A stretch of DNA of 64,000 nt from Candidatus Nanohalarchaeota archaeon. GTDB taxonomy: Archaea > Nanohalarchaeota > Nanosalinia > Nanosalinales > JAFCCC01. Of the stretch, positions 63,174-64,000 are shown in pieces (position 1 is the first letter of the stretch; every line of letters starts with the position of its first letter). The position numbers were made by a program, and so were the translations under genes. The notes under the pieces were generated by a model. That model was not told where the DNA came from and made no database searches. It saw only the letters and a program-made list of their open reading frames with translations. Where the stretch lies: contig JAFCCC010000001.1 in NCBI GenBank assembly GCA_017610385.1, positions 94,960 to 158,959 of the forward strand, in the 5' to 3' direction.

Positions 63174-63850
63174 TAATTATGATAACTAGAATTCCAACAG
63201 GAATACCCGGACTTGATTCCTTAATGCAGGGGGGATTTATAGAAGGAAGTATAAATCTTATTACTGGAAGAACAGGAACCTCTAAGAGCATACTCTGTTC
63301 TCAATTTTTGAATTACGGCGCCACCAAATTAAATCAAAAAGGCTTGTACATTACTTCTGAAGAGACTACGGGCAACATTGTAAGATCAATGAAACAATTT
63401 GGTTGGGATTTTGATAATTTAGAAAAAAAAGGCATGATAAAAATCTTAGAGGTTCAACCCTTTGAAGCTAAAATCGTTATAAGTAAAATTACAGAAGCCA
63501 TAGAAGCTATGAAACTACAAAGATTAGTTATTGACTCAGTTTCTATGTTTGAATATACCTTAGAAGATCAGTCACGGATTAGAAAATTTCTTTATACGCT
63601 ATTTAAAAGATTAAGAGAAATGAATATTTTGACTATCGTAACATCGGAAATTCCAGAAGAAGTAAATGCAAGATTATCTCAATTTGGCGCCGTAGAATTT
63701 CTAGTTGACACAGTAATTAAGTTACAATACATGGAATTAGCAGATACAAGAAGAAGTTTAATGATACGAAAGATGAGAATGACAAATCATTCCCCAAATA
63801 TTCATCCTTTTGAAATAACTAAAACTGGTGTAAATATTCTTTCTATTTAG
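63170..63850 (+). CDS. KaiC-like RecA-superfamily ATPase
   Basis: This 226-residue protein is a single KaiC domain: RIPTGIPGLDSLMQGGFIEGSINLITGRTGTSKSILCSQFL with Walker A GRTGTSKS, GLYITSEETTGNIVRSMKQFGWDF, and Walker B-like RLVIDSVSMFEYTLED. It probably forms a hexamer. It overlaps the upstream membrane protein gene by 4 bases, suggesting control of that protein or signalling through it. Archaeal relatives act in signalling and motility. Confidence 0.88.
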   Translation: MIIMITRIPTGIPGLDSLMQGGFIEGSINLITGRTGTSKSILCSQFLNYGATKLNQKGLYITSEETTGNIVRSMKQFGWDFDNLEKKGMIKILEVQPFEAKIVISKITEAIEAMKLQRLVIDSVSMFEYTLEDQSRIRKFLYTLFKRLREMNILTIVTSEIPEEVNARLSQFGAVEFLVDTVIKLQYMELADTRRSLMIRKMRMTNHSPNIHPFEITKTGVNILSI

Positions 63851-63856
63851 TGTTAT

Positions 63857-64000
63857 TTATTTTAATTCTTGCAGTACTGAGTCTAATTGGCCTACCCACA
63901 GATACGCTTTTTTTGGTTCCATATCCATTCCATCCTTCTCAAATCGAGGCACTATATGAAAATGTATGTGCGATACAGAAGGCCGCGCCCCCGTCCCAGA
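63857..64000 (-). CDS. HIT-family hydrolase (C-terminus; start beyond window)
   Basis: The last 47 residues of a histidine-triad protein on the minus strand: GARPSVSHIHFHIVPRFEKDG, containing the HxHxH catalytic triad motif, then LWVGQLDSVLQELK and TAA at 63857-63859. HIT proteins hydrolyse nucleotide phosphates. It continues past base 64000. Confidence 0.85.
   Translation of the reverse strand, partial: SGTGARPSVSHIHFHIVPRFEKDGMDMEPKKAYLWVGQLDSVLQELK

Overview
This window comes from an AT-rich archaeal chromosome. The markers are an archaeal D-family DNA polymerase (both subunits), Orc1/Cdc6, archaeal DnaG primase, RadA, a zinc-finger RPA, NAC, an AglB oligosaccharyltransferase, SecD/SecF and ADP-forming acetyl-CoA synthetase. 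Many genes have a TATA-like box about 25-30 bases before the start codon and no obvious ribosome-binding site, so leaderless transcription looks common. Compact genes, many short Cys-rich or zinc-ribbon membrane proteins, a KaiC-like ATPase and a pyruvate kinase-sulfurylase fusion suggest a DPANN lineage (Woesearchaeota/Pacearchaeota-like). That placement is an inference. I found no rRNA, tRNA or CRISPR array.

Layout. 0-6 kb: an iscS-iscU-endonuclease IV operon with a divergent HTH regulator, then secreted proteins and an acetyl-CoA synthetase beta subunit. 6.3-28.2 kb: a large surface-glycan and N-glycosylation locus with a UDP-GlcNAc epimerase, nucleotidyltransferases, glycosyltransferases (some decayed), a flippase and an FkbM methyltransferase. 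It also holds a sulfation module (sulfotransferase, APS kinase, pyruvate kinase-ATP sulfurylase fusion), a cassette of two fused sugar-activation enzymes between paralogous glycosyltransferases, a GlcNAc-1-P transferase-like enzyme and AglB. 28.2-31.4 kb: SecF, SecD and NAC.

31.4-40 kb is the replication core: PolD large subunit (with an intein in the active-site motif), a non-coding region with three ORB-type Orc1-binding repeats that marks a likely origin, PolD small subunit and Orc1/Cdc6. 40-52 kb holds membrane and surface proteins, two transglutaminase-like proteins, small regulators and pseudogenes. A palindrome family with core CCGAGCGCTCGG occurs seven times between 31.4 and 51.8 kb and nowhere else that I noticed. 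The segment is bounded by inverted copies of a larger non-coding repeat.

52-64 kb: a CBS/zinc-ribbon protein, three related unknown proteins, a DUF167 gene with a structured leader, DnaG, an HTH protein, an OB-fold protein, a 2'-5' RNA ligase-like protein, an AAA+ ATPase, a PRC-barrel protein, RadA, RPA, two HTH proteins, a membrane coiled-coil protein paired with a KaiC-like ATPase, and the end of a HIT-family gene.

The glycan genes form a plausible pathway. Sugar nucleotides are made, sugars are transferred and sulfated with PAPS, the product is flipped, and AglB may attach it to protein. The most unusual features are the kinase-sulfurylase fusion and the origin-associated palindromes.
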